This document shows, in pieces, positions 36,089 to 44,050 of a stretch of DNA of 64,000 nucleotides. Every line of letters starts with the position of its first letter. Within the stretch, counting starts at the first letter, position 1. The stretch comes from Palsa-965 sp044448685. GTDB lineage: Bacteria; Bacteroidota; Bacteroidia; Palsa-965. The stretch lies in the NCBI GenBank assembly GCA_044448685.1, contig JBIOHC010000001.1, positions 62,001 through 126,000 of the forward strand, given 5' to 3'. Under the pieces are notes generated by a model. It was not told the DNA's origin and did no database searches. It was given only the letters and a program-made list of their open reading frames with translations. Made by a program: the position numbers and the translations under genes.

Positions 36089-36906
36089 AAAAAATATTGG
36101 CACCTGTTGATTTCTCCAATGAATCGGCCCATGCAGCATACTATGCAGCTGGTCTCGCCAGGGAGATAAATGTAAAGCTTACGCTGCTGTATGTCTTTAA
36201 CCTGCCGATGCCTGTTTCTGAAGCACCTTTTCCCGTTGATTTTAGCCGCCTGGAAGAGGAAAATAAACAGATGCTGAACGACCTGGCTGGAGAGATTAAA
36301 GAACGTTCCGGCATTATGCCGGAGTGTCGTGTTGTTTGTGGTATGCCGGTGGAGGAAATTCTGGAAATGACTTCAGGTAATTATTTTGGTCTGGTCGTAA
36401 TGGGATCAAGAGGCGCCGGAGGAACACTGAGTACATGGATGGGAAGTACTGCAACAGCGGTGATCCGTCACAGCCTTCTTCCAATATTGGTTGTACCGGC
36501 AGGCTTTGATTTTACTCCATGGAAACAAATTCTCCTGGCATTCGATTTCAGGGCAATTCACCATGCGGAAGTTTTTGATGATCTGAAACAATGGAGCAGG
36601 CTGTTTGTAGCTGATATTACCGTTCTCAACATTGTTGAGGAAGGCGCGGTAGAAGAAAAGGCAAAAGAGCTCGCTGGTTCAGAAACCAGCCATTTCCTCG
36701 ATGGCCTCAAATACCAGTTTCATTTCGAGAAAAATCATCAAGTTAGAGCCGGGCTGGATAACTATTTAAAAGGCCATCCGGCCGACTTAATAGTCATAGT
36801 ACCGCATACGCATAACTGGCTGGATCGCCTGTTTTTTCAAACCCATTCAGAAAACCTGATGTTGCATACCCAGCGTCCTATTCTGGCATTACCAGATATA
36901 GAATAG
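36085..36906 (+). CDS. Tandem-domain universal stress protein
   Basis: A 273-residue protein with two UspA folds. The first starts MKKILAPVDFSNESAHAAYYA and has VVMGSRGAGGTLSTWMGSTATAVI (the ATP-loop pattern G-2x-G-9x-G-S/T). The second half is degenerate and ends VPHTHNWLDRLFFQTHSENLMLHTQRPILALP, closely like the paralogue at 17469-18323. It is coupled to the hemerythrin-like gene by an ATGA-type overlap. Confidence 0.93.
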   Translation: MKKILAPVDFSNESAHAAYYAAGLAREINVKLTLLYVFNLPMPVSEAPFPVDFSRLEEENKQMLNDLAGEIKERSGIMPECRVVCGMPVEEILEMTSGNYFGLVVMGSRGAGGTLSTWMGSTATAVIRHSLLPILVVPAGFDFTPWKQILLAFDFRAIHHAEVFDDLKQWSRLFVADITVLNIVEEGAVEEKAKELAGSETSHFLDGLKYQFHFEKNHQVRAGLDNYLKGHPADLIVIVPHTHNWLDRLFFQTHSENLMLHTQRPILALPDIE

Positions 36907-36985
36907 GATCATCGCACATAATCCATTGCTTTTATCAGGAAAAACAAACAAACAAATTTTATAAGTGAAAAATCAGGGTTTATGA

Positions 36986-37028
36986 TGACAATTGTCATAT
37001 TCGGAAGCAGATGGAGGGTTTATTTTTG
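36986..37028 (+). promoter_or_regulatory. Class II Crp/Fnr-type promoter of the persulfide dioxygenase operon
   Basis: TGACAATTGTCA (36986-36997) is a perfect 12-base palindrome. A perfect -7 element TATTTTTG follows at 37021-37028. Centre to last base is 36.5, which puts the site at about -41.5. The leader to ATG 37089 is about 55 bases. Confidence 0.75.
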
Positions 37029-37088
37029 ATTCTGATCCATTCTATTGTCGGGAATGAGAACAGGCTGGATTAACTAAAGAACAAGAAA

Positions 37089-38465
37089 ATGTTTATCAAA
37101 CAAATATATACTACCTGCTTAGCCCAGGCTTCTTATTATATCGAGTCCAATGGCTGTGCTGCCATTGTAGATCCGATCAGGGACATTGATGCTTATTTGC
37201 AGCTGGCAAAAGAACGGAAGGCCGTTATCCAGTATGTGCTTGAAACTCATTTTCATGCCGATTTTGTATCGGGTCATCTGGAACTGGCAAGGAAAACAGG
37301 TGCTGTAATTGTATTCGGACCTGAAGCCAAACCGGCTTTCCCGGCAAAGGTTGTGTGTGACGGTGATACTATTACCCTTGGCGAAGTTAAGATCAGCGTG
37401 CTGCATACCCCCGGCCACACCATTGAATCGTCCTGTTATCTGCTTTTCAATGAAGTCAATAAGCCCTATGCTGTATTTACAGGCGACACCCTTTTTGTCG
37501 GAGATGTAGGCCGGCCGGACCTTGGCAGCGGAAATCTGCCTACCGAAGAACTTGCGTCCCGCTTATTCGATTCACTGAACAAGAATATCAAAACATTACC
37601 GGATGACGTGATTGTTTATCCGGGGCATGGAGCCGGCTCAGCATGTGGAAAGAATCTGTCAAAGGAAACATGGTCAACTATCTGGGAGCAAAAAATTTCC
37701 AATTATGCATTGCAGCCAATGAGCAGGGAAACTTTCATTTACAAAGTAACGGCAGATATTCCACCGGCTCCGGCTTATTTTGCCCATGATGTGAGTGCTA
37801 ACAGAAACGGATATGAAACGTTGGACAGGGTTTTAATACAGGGTACCAGGATACTCAGCAAGGACGAATTTAATACTGAAATGCAGAAAGGGGCGCTGGT
37901 ATTGGATGTACGTAATTCAACAGAGTTCGGAATAGGATTTATCAAAGGATCTCTGAATATAGGACTTGAAGGAGATTTTGCCATCTGGTCCGGAAACCTT
38001 ATCCCTTCTGATAAGGCCATCATTCTTGTAGTCAGGGATCATCAGGAAAAAGAAGCCGTGACACGTCTGGCCCGCATAGGGTTTGACAATGTAATAGGCT
38101 GCCTCAAAGATGATATTATTGGCTGGATCAATGAAAAGTATCCGGTAGATCATATTCAGACTATTTCAGGTACTCAGATTGATAAATATATTCAAATGGG
38201 ATATGTGGCCCTGGATGTTCGTAAACCTTCTGAAACAACTTCGGGGATGATTAAAAACACAATTCATATTCCATTGGAGCAACTTTCCGGACGTACGAAT
38301 GAATTAATGCCAGGGAAAAAATACCTCGTTTACTGTGCAGGAGGGTATCGGTCTATGATCGCAGCGTCTATCCTCAAAGCCAAAGGATTTACGGATGTAA
38401 AAAATGTCAGAGGCGGTATCACCCAGATCAGGAAGGAAAGTCCCCAAATGATCGTCAAGCCATGA
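37089..38465 (+). CDS. Persulfide dioxygenase - double rhodanese fusion (CstB-like)
   Basis: A 458-residue cytoplasmic enzyme. The N-terminal metallo-beta-lactamase domain (about 1-235) has THFHADFVSGH, HTPGHTIES, FTGDTLFVGDVGRPDL and YPGHGAGSACG, the mono-iron persulfide dioxygenase (ETHE1) pattern. Two rhodanese domains follow. The first (about 262-345) lacks the catalytic Cys: its loop reads VVRDHQEKE. The second (about 365-455) has the active loop VYCAGGYRS. It should oxidise glutathione or low-molecular-weight persulfide to sulfite and form thiosulfate. It detoxifies sulfide and reactive sulfur. It overlaps the QueD-like gene by 4 bases and heads an operon ending in hemN. Confidence 0.93.
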   Translation: MFIKQIYTTCLAQASYYIESNGCAAIVDPIRDIDAYLQLAKERKAVIQYVLETHFHADFVSGHLELARKTGAVIVFGPEAKPAFPAKVVCDGDTITLGEVKISVLHTPGHTIESSCYLLFNEVNKPYAVFTGDTLFVGDVGRPDLGSGNLPTEELASRLFDSLNKNIKTLPDDVIVYPGHGAGSACGKNLSKETWSTIWEQKISNYALQPMSRETFIYKVTADIPPAPAYFAHDVSANRNGYETLDRVLIQGTRILSKDEFNTEMQKGALVLDVRNSTEFGIGFIKGSLNIGLEGDFAIWSGNLIPSDKAIILVVRDHQEKEAVTRLARIGFDNVIGCLKDDIIGWINEKYPVDHIQTISGTQIDKYIQMGYVALDVRKPSETTSGMIKNTIHIPLEQLSGRTNELMPGKKYLVYCAGGYRSMIAASILKAKGFTDVKNVRGGITQIRKESPQMIVKP

Positions 38466-38926
38466 GAAGAGTAAGGGTTACCAAGGAATTTAGTTTTGAG
38501 ATGGCGCATGCCCTGAAGCATCATGACGGCGCATGTAAAAACATACATGGACATTCCTATCAGTTATCAGTTACCGTATTAGGTTCTCCTCTTGATGACA
38601 AGGAGAGCCCGAAGCAGGGGATGGTTCTTGATTTTTCAGTCCTTAAAGAGCTGGTAAACGAAAAAATTATTCATCGCCTGGATCATGCACTGGTTTTGAA
38701 CAAGGAAGATGCAGGTGATCTATTTACCGGCCCGACACCTTTTTATGGCAAGCTGGTGCTGGTATCCTTCCAGCCTACCTGTGAAAATCTGTTGCTTGAA
38801 TTTGCCGAAAACCTGCGTGAATGTTTACCGGAAAAAGTCATGCTTGTAAGTATGTGCCTGAGAGAAACCCCTACATCCTATTCGGAATGGTTTGCCAAGG
38901 ATAATGAAGCGCCTGGGTTGGCCTGA
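38462..38926 (+). CDS. 6-carboxytetrahydropterin synthase / PTPS family (QueD-like)
   Basis: A 154-residue enzyme of the 6-pyruvoyl-tetrahydropterin synthase family. It has a zinc triad (His in EMAHAL, and HGHSYQLSV), a catalytic Cys in GACKNIHGH, LDHALVLN and PTCENLLLEF, and a terminal Glu in RETPTSYSEW. It converts dihydroneopterin triphosphate to a tetrahydropterin in queuosine or pterin synthesis. Its location inside a persulfide dioxygenase-hemN operon is unusual; no queC, queE or folE is adjacent. Confidence 0.9.
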   Translation: MRRVRVTKEFSFEMAHALKHHDGACKNIHGHSYQLSVTVLGSPLDDKESPKQGMVLDFSVLKELVNEKIIHRLDHALVLNKEDAGDLFTGPTPFYGKLVLVSFQPTCENLLLEFAENLRECLPEKVMLVSMCLRETPTSYSEWFAKDNEAPGLA

Positions 38927-38960
38927 AGTTGTGATTTAAACACTTTTAATACAATAGACA

Positions 38961-40322
38961 ATGTCTGACTCTTCGCTTTTTGCAAAATATAATATCCCTG
39001 GCCCTCGTTATACCAGCTATCCTACGGTCCCTTTTTGGGAAACAACCCCGTCGGCTGAGCAATGGGCAGAGCATGTGAGGGAGACTTTTCAGAAGACAAA
39101 TTTGGCGGAAGGAATCAGTCTGTATATCCATCTCCCTTTTTGCGAAAGCCTCTGCACTTATTGCGGTTGCAATACCCGTATCACGATCAACCATGCTGTA
39201 GAAGAAATTTATGCCAATGCCCTGCTGAAGGAATGGAGTTTATATATCAAATTGTTCAATGATAAACCCCGCTTTCGGGAAATGCATCTTGGCGGCGGAA
39301 CACCCACATTTTTCAGCCCGGAAAACCTGAAACGTCTTATCAGTGGTGTACTGAATACAGGTATTGTCACGCCTGATGCTGCCCTTAGTTTTGAAGCACA
39401 CCCTAATAATACGACAGTTGAGCATTTGCAGGTGCTTCACGCGCTGGGTTTCAAACGAATCAGCATCGGTGTTCAGGATCTGAACCGGAATGTTCAGGAA
39501 ATTGTAAACCGTATACAACCTTTCGAAGCTGTAAAAACGTTAACAGAAGAGAGCCGTAAAGCAGGATTTGACTCCGTTAATTTTGATCTTATTTACGGAT
39601 TGCCCTTACAGACTCAGGCCAGCATTGTTCATACGATTGAAAAGGTAATTCAGCTCCGTCCCGACCGTATCGCTTTTTACAGCTATGCACATGTACCCTG
39701 GATCAAACCAGGGCAACGCAAATTTACCGAGGCTGATCTGCCTAAGGATGAGGAGAAGCTTGAGTTATACAAGACGGGCAGAGCGCTTCTGGAGGAGAAA
39801 GGGTATAAGGAAATCGGGATGGATCATTTTGCACTGGTTAGTGATGAATTGTATCAGGCCAGTATCACCAAAAAGCTGCACCGCAATTTTATGGGCTATA
39901 CTCCTTTTGCCACCAGTCTGCTGATAGGCCTGGGAGCGTCGTCTATCAGCGATACATGGACCGCTTTTGCACAGAATGAAAAGAAGGTGGAGGATTACTA
40001 TAAGGCATTGAAGGAAGACAGGATTCCGTTTTTTCGTGGACACAGGCTTACTGCAGAGGATATGATTCTGCGCCGGCATATTCTTAATATAATGTGTTAT
40101 ATGGAAACCTCGTGGAAGGATAAGGATATGCAAGTGCCCTCGATTCCACAAGCGGTGAATGAACTGAAAGAAATGGAAGAGGAGGGTCTTGTCAAAACCA
40201 GCGCTTACGGTCTAAAGGTGCCTCCCGAAGGGCTACCCTTCATTCGTAATATCTGCATGGCTTTTGATGCTCGTTTAAAAGCCAGAGAGAAAGGATCGGT
40301 GCAGTTCAGTAAGACTATTTGA
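38961..40322 (+). CDS. hemN: Oxygen-independent coproporphyrinogen III oxidase
   Basis: A 453-residue radical SAM enzyme. The cluster motif CESLCTYCGCNT (C-x3-C-x2-C-x-C) is diagnostic for true HemN rather than HemW. GGGTPTFF, EAHPNNTT, RISIGVQDLNRNVQE and GLPLQTQ follow, and a HemN C-terminal domain ends the protein. It converts coproporphyrinogen III to protoporphyrinogen IX without O2. It lies 34 bases after the QueD-like gene and shares the perfect TGAC-N4-GTCA promoter upstream of the operon, in keeping with FNR-type control of hemN elsewhere. It overlaps the convergent gene's stop by 8 bases. Confidence 0.96.
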   Translation: MSDSSLFAKYNIPGPRYTSYPTVPFWETTPSAEQWAEHVRETFQKTNLAEGISLYIHLPFCESLCTYCGCNTRITINHAVEEIYANALLKEWSLYIKLFNDKPRFREMHLGGGTPTFFSPENLKRLISGVLNTGIVTPDAALSFEAHPNNTTVEHLQVLHALGFKRISIGVQDLNRNVQEIVNRIQPFEAVKTLTEESRKAGFDSVNFDLIYGLPLQTQASIVHTIEKVIQLRPDRIAFYSYAHVPWIKPGQRKFTEADLPKDEEKLELYKTGRALLEEKGYKEIGMDHFALVSDELYQASITKKLHRNFMGYTPFATSLLIGLGASSISDTWTAFAQNEKKVEDYYKALKEDRIPFFRGHRLTAEDMILRRHILNIMCYMETSWKDKDMQVPSIPQAVNELKEMEEEGLVKTSAYGLKVPPEGLPFIRNICMAFDARLKAREKGSVQFSKTI

Positions 40323-40986
40323 AAACCTTCTTTCTCAAAAAATCAACCAGCTTCCCTAAACCTTCCGAAGCAAACTGGGCTGCCAGATTAATCAATGGCT
40401 CCTTGAAAGATGATTTTGTGTGCTCTTCTTTTTCTTTTTTCTCTTCCTTCTCTTCTTTCCTGTCCATATAGTGATTTAAGACCCTGCTGGCCATACTCAA
40501 TAAGATGGTTTCAGGCTTCAGGCTATTTGCCAGTTCATCAACAGAAGATTTGAGGGCCTGTTCCTGAGCTGTTTTTCTGGATTGGGTTTCAGTGAGCAGG
40601 TGTTTCAGGTCACGAACATCGGCAGGATGCTTGTCGCTGTTTTTGTTGAACTGACCAACAAATGCATCTGCCAGAGAATTGTGCAGCCATTTGTGTCTGT
40701 TGGCATAAACAAGTAAAAACACCAGTAGATAGAATCCTGAAACACAGGCATAGCCCAGCCAGGGATTTCCGCTTACAGAAGATATAAACACTGCCAGGCC
40801 GAGGCTGAGAAAAATGAGGCAGCAGAATCCCAGCATAAGCAGGATCACCTTTCCCATGATAGCTCCAAATGCATTGGAGCCATATTCCATGGCTTTCAGT
40901 TCACCCAGGTCAAGATTTGTTTTGAGGAAGTCTGTAGCTTTTTCAGCCACATTTTCGAAATGTGATTTTTCTTTTTCCATGGTCAT
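40315..40986 (-). CDS. Two-TM membrane protein, holin/YqjE-like appearance
   Basis: A 223-residue protein. An N-terminal amphipathic region is followed by two close TMs (about 50-70 and 77-97; IMGKVILLMLGFCCLIFLSLGLAVFI ... LGYACVSGFYLLVFLLVYA). A polar helical tail contains a run of Lys/Glu (KEEKEEKKEKEE). The hairpin resembles phage-holin/Actinobacteriota YqjE-type families; function unknown. Its ATG overlaps the YtxH-like gene's stop by 4 bases. It belongs to the leftward operon beginning with the MBL ribonuclease. Confidence 0.75.
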   Translation of the reverse strand: MTMEKEKSHFENVAEKATDFLKTNLDLGELKAMEYGSNAFGAIMGKVILLMLGFCCLIFLSLGLAVFISSVSGNPWLGYACVSGFYLLVFLLVYANRHKWLHNSLADAFVGQFNKNSDKHPADVRDLKHLLTETQSRKTAQEQALKSSVDELANSLKPETILLSMASRVLNHYMDRKEEKEEKKEKEEHTKSSFKEPLINLAAQFASEGLGKLVDFLRKKVFK

Positions 40987-41189
40987 TCGCTTTTATCTCC
41001 GGCTTCAGCACTTCCTTTGCCTTTGATTTCATTTTTCAGTTTGGCTGCAAGATCTTCTGCAAGATCCGCAATTTTTTCCCGTGTTTCGGAACCTTTACCA
41101 GGGGCAATAAGGATTCCGACTGCTAGCCCTGCTACAGCTCCTGCAAGCAGGGCAAGAAGAACCTTTTCCGTGTTGTTATTTTCTGACAT
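40983..41189 (-). CDS. YtxH-domain envelope protein
   Basis: A 68-residue protein with one Gly/Ala-rich TM (LLALLAGAVAGLAVGILIAPGKGSETR), the YtxH (gas-vesicle/general stress) motif, and a helical charged tail. It lies 11 bases after the ribonuclease gene and overlaps the holin-like gene. Confidence 0.88.
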   Translation of the reverse strand: MSENNNTEKVLLALLAGAVAGLAVGILIAPGKGSETREKIADLAEDLAAKLKNEIKGKGSAEAGDKSE

Positions 41190-41200
41190 AAGGAAGATTG

Positions 41201-42604
41201 TTAAATCGGTTTACCTGTTTTATAAAGTTCAAATTGCTCATTCAGCATCGGTGTCATTGCATTCCACCCCAGGCTATCATGAATTTTAATGTCCAGGGCA
41301 TTGGCAGCTTCCGGTTCTCCGTGTACAAGGAACACCCGTTCAGGATGACCTGGAATTGCTTTCATCCAGCTGAGAAGTTCCTGTTGGTCGGCATGAGCAG
41401 ACAAGGTCAGTATTTCTTTTACTTCGGCTTTTACTTTGTGGTAGGAGCCCAATAGCTTGATTTCATGAACGCCTGATTTTAATGCTTTACCACGTGTTCC
41501 GGCTGCCTGATATCCTACCAGCAGGATGGTATTCTGTCGGTGTCCCAGATAACTGTGAAGGTAGTGTAAAACTCGTCCTCCTGTAAGCATTCCGCTCGCA
41601 GCAATAATAATTTTAGGCCCGGGTTTGGAAATAACTTTAAAGGTATCTTTTAAATCCTTTACCTGAATGATGTTATTGCACATGGCATTGCATTGAGCTT
41701 TGGTCAGTTTATGCCAGGATGGATTTTGTTCATATACTTTGGTGGCTTCAATACCCATGGGGCTGTCGAGATAAACCGGCAGGTCAGGGATCATGTTTTT
41801 CTTTTTCATCCCTCCGATCAGGAGCATAAGATCCTGAGCTCTGCCAACAGCAAAACTGGGTATCAGCAGGTTCCCTTTTTTCCGGATCACCTGATGAATG
41901 ATTTCAGTCAAATCTTTTTCAGGTGAAACAGGAGGATGAAGACGGTCTCCATAGGTAGATTCGATAATCAGAAAATCGGCTTTTTCCGGAATCCGTGGAG
42001 GCTCCAGGGAAAAGGATTTCTGGCGCCCCAGGTCGCCCGAAAAAACAATCCTTTTTCCAAAGCAATCAAGTTCAATAAAGGCAGAACCCAGGATATGACC
42101 GTTTTTACGAAAACGGAAACGTATGTTTTTAGAAAGCTCGATCCATTCTTCATCCCCGCAGGCTTTCATGCTCCCCAGAACCTTTTTGACGTCCTGTTGG
42201 GTATATAGAGGGATAGCAGGTTTGTGTTTGGTATACCCCATTTTATTGGCATGATCCGCATCTTCTTCTTGTAATTTGGCACTGTCGAGGAGGATAATTT
42301 CAGTCAGAGCCCTGGTTGGAACGGTAAGGTAAACGGGACCCTCAAATCCGTTTTTGAAAAGGACAGGGAGGTATCCCGAATGATCCAGGTGAGCATGTGT
42401 AATGATGACAGCCTGTATGGTTGCCGGAGCAACCGGTAGTGATGCCCTGTTCAGCTGGCGAAGGTTTTTCAGACCCTGAAACAAACCGCAATCGATGAGT
42501 ATGTTCAACTCCGGAGTACGGAGCAGGTGTTTGGAACCGGTAACGGTACCTGCAGCACCCATAAATTGTAAAGAAACATTAGGGAAATTCTCTTCTTCAG
42601 GCAT
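41201..42604 (-). CDS. MBL-fold/beta-CASP RNase (CPSF73-like)
   Basis: A 467-residue metallo-beta-lactamase nuclease. MGAAGTVTGSKHLL and HAHLDHSGYLP (H-x-H-x-D-H zinc motif) start the MBL domain; VFSGDLGR follows. The beta-CASP domain includes IIAASGMLTGGRVLHYL, and the RMMBL part has TLSAHADQQELLSWM and VFLVHGEPEAANAL. It probably processes or degrades RNA. It heads the leftward operon with YtxH-like and holin-like genes. Its promoter contains a TGAT-N4-ATCA element at exact class II spacing. Confidence 0.92.
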   Translation of the reverse strand: MPEEENFPNVSLQFMGAAGTVTGSKHLLRTPELNILIDCGLFQGLKNLRQLNRASLPVAPATIQAVIITHAHLDHSGYLPVLFKNGFEGPVYLTVPTRALTEIILLDSAKLQEEDADHANKMGYTKHKPAIPLYTQQDVKKVLGSMKACGDEEWIELSKNIRFRFRKNGHILGSAFIELDCFGKRIVFSGDLGRQKSFSLEPPRIPEKADFLIIESTYGDRLHPPVSPEKDLTEIIHQVIRKKGNLLIPSFAVGRAQDLMLLIGGMKKKNMIPDLPVYLDSPMGIEATKVYEQNPSWHKLTKAQCNAMCNNIIQVKDLKDTFKVISKPGPKIIIAASGMLTGGRVLHYLHSYLGHRQNTILLVGYQAAGTRGKALKSGVHEIKLLGSYHKVKAEVKEILTLSAHADQQELLSWMKAIPGHPERVFLVHGEPEAANALDIKIHDSLGWNAMTPMLNEQFELYKTGKPI

Positions 42605-42621
42605 ATAGATTTAAGTATGTA

Positions 42622-42664
42622 CAAAGATCAGGGAAGTGCATCCCTCCGGAGATGATCCAAATCA
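42622..42664 (-). promoter_or_regulatory. Class II Crp/Fnr-type promoter of the MBL ribonuclease operon
   Basis: TGATCCAAATCA (42653-42664, TGAT-N4-ATCA) is followed leftward by GATCTTTG (42629-42622, one mismatch to TANNTTTG). Centre to last base is 36.5. The ATG at 42604 is 18 bases on. Confidence 0.6.
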
Positions 42665-42696
42665 TGATATAAAACAGTCTTAATCAGGGTTTGGGC

Positions 42697-42739
42697 TGAT
42701 ATATATCAGTCTCCCTCTGATGAATATGGAAGATTTTTG
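42697..42739 (+). promoter_or_regulatory. Class II Crp/Fnr-type promoter of the PAS-kinase operon
   Basis: TGATATATATCA (42697-42708) is a perfect palindrome. GATTTTTG (42732-42739, one mismatch) ends 36.5 bases from its centre. The predicted start is about 42744, so the GTG at 42739 cannot be the start codon if this is right. Confidence 0.55.
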
Positions 42740-42747
42740 TGGCTCTA

Positions 42748-44031
42748 ATGAAGGCAATGACTAAAGGTTCATCCATATCTTATAAATTAGCTGACAAATT
42801 AAATCAGCAAATGGTACAAAAACTGGAAGGTCAGGACATATTCAGGATCCTGTTTGAATCAGCAGGTGAGGGCTTAGTCCTTGCAGATCAAGGGGGTACA
42901 CTCCTTATGCTCAACCACCGCGTAGAAGAAATGTTCGGATATGAGAAGGACGAGCTGATCGGCAAGATGGTCGAGCTGCTCATACCGGAGTCACGCAGAC
43001 ATCAGCACGAAAAATACCGGGAAGGATATATGGCGCATCCTAAAAAACGACCTATGGGCGTTGGGATGGATCTGGTCGGCCGGAAGAAGGATGGGACCAG
43101 TCTGCCCATTGAAATCAGCCTTAATTATTTCTATTCAGGAGAGGAGATGGTTGTCATGGGTCTCATCACCGATGTGACAGAGCGGAAAAAAATTGAAAGG
43201 GAGTTACAACAGCTCAATATAGATCTGGAACAGAGAGTAGAGGATCGTACACAAATGCTTGCCGGTGCCATCAAGGAGCTGGAACATTCGAACAAAAGTC
43301 TTGAAACGGCCGAGGGAGAACTTAAAAAGGCACTGGAAACAGAAAAGGAACTGAGCGAACTCAAATCAAGGTTTGTGTCCACAGCCTCTCATGAATTCCG
43401 GACCCCGCTGGCCACAATACTGTCGTCGGTTTCACTTATAGCCAAATATAATAAGCCGGAAGATTCCGAAAAGAGAACCAAGCATATTGAGCGCATCAAA
43501 TCGAGTGTTGATAATCTGCGTGAAATACTGAATGACTTCCTTTCCCTGAGTAAGCTGGAAGAAGGAAAAGTAAGGACCAGCCCGGTTATTTTTGAAGTCA
43601 TTCCATTGTGTAAAGGATTGGCAGAAGAGATGCAGATGCATGCCAGGGCCGGTCAGCAAATTGTTTATGAGCATGAAGGGGATGAGCGCGCTTACCTCGA
43701 TAATCAGTTGCTCAAAAATGTGCTGGTTAATCTGCTTTCCAATGCTATCAAATTTTCGGAAGAAGGCAACCCAATACATCTGAAATCGGAGGTAAGCCAA
43801 AGAAAGCTGAAGATATCAGTAAAGGACAGTGGTATAGGAATGTCACTGGAAGATCAGAAACATTTATTCGAGCGTTTTTTCCGGGGTAAAAATGCAGCCA
43901 GTATACAGGGGACGGGATTGGGATTGAATATTGTAAGGAAATATGTGGAGCTGATGGAAGGAGAAATTTCATTTAAGAGTGAATTAAACCGTGGGACCAC
44001 ATTCTTTGTGACATTCCCACTGAATACCTGA
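42748..44031 (+). CDS. PAS-domain sensor histidine kinase
   Basis: A cytoplasmic kinase of about 427 residues. A PAS domain (about 30-150; GEGLVLADQGGTLLMLNHRVEEMFGY) is followed by a coiled coil with LEQRVEDRTQ. HisKA has STASHEFRTPLATI, and HATPase has LVNLLSNAIKFS, DSGIGM and GTGLGLNIV. No membrane segment is visible, so it senses an intracellular cue, perhaps redox or NO through PAS. No heme or flavin ligand can be assigned. GTG 42739 lies inside the predicted -7 element; ATG 42748, 42757 and 42811 are the alternatives, and I use 42748. It is co-transcribed with the REC-Crp gene 19 bases on, its likely target. Confidence 0.93.
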   Translation: MKAMTKGSSISYKLADKLNQQMVQKLEGQDIFRILFESAGEGLVLADQGGTLLMLNHRVEEMFGYEKDELIGKMVELLIPESRRHQHEKYREGYMAHPKKRPMGVGMDLVGRKKDGTSLPIEISLNYFYSGEEMVVMGLITDVTERKKIERELQQLNIDLEQRVEDRTQMLAGAIKELEHSNKSLETAEGELKKALETEKELSELKSRFVSTASHEFRTPLATILSSVSLIAKYNKPEDSEKRTKHIERIKSSVDNLREILNDFLSLSKLEEGKVRTSPVIFEVIPLCKGLAEEMQMHARAGQQIVYEHEGDERAYLDNQLLKNVLVNLLSNAIKFSEEGNPIHLKSEVSQRKLKISVKDSGIGMSLEDQKHLFERFFRGKNAASIQGTGLGLNIVRKYVELMEGEISFKSELNRGTTFFVTFPLNT

Positions 44032-44050
44032 ACAGAACAAATAAAATCCT

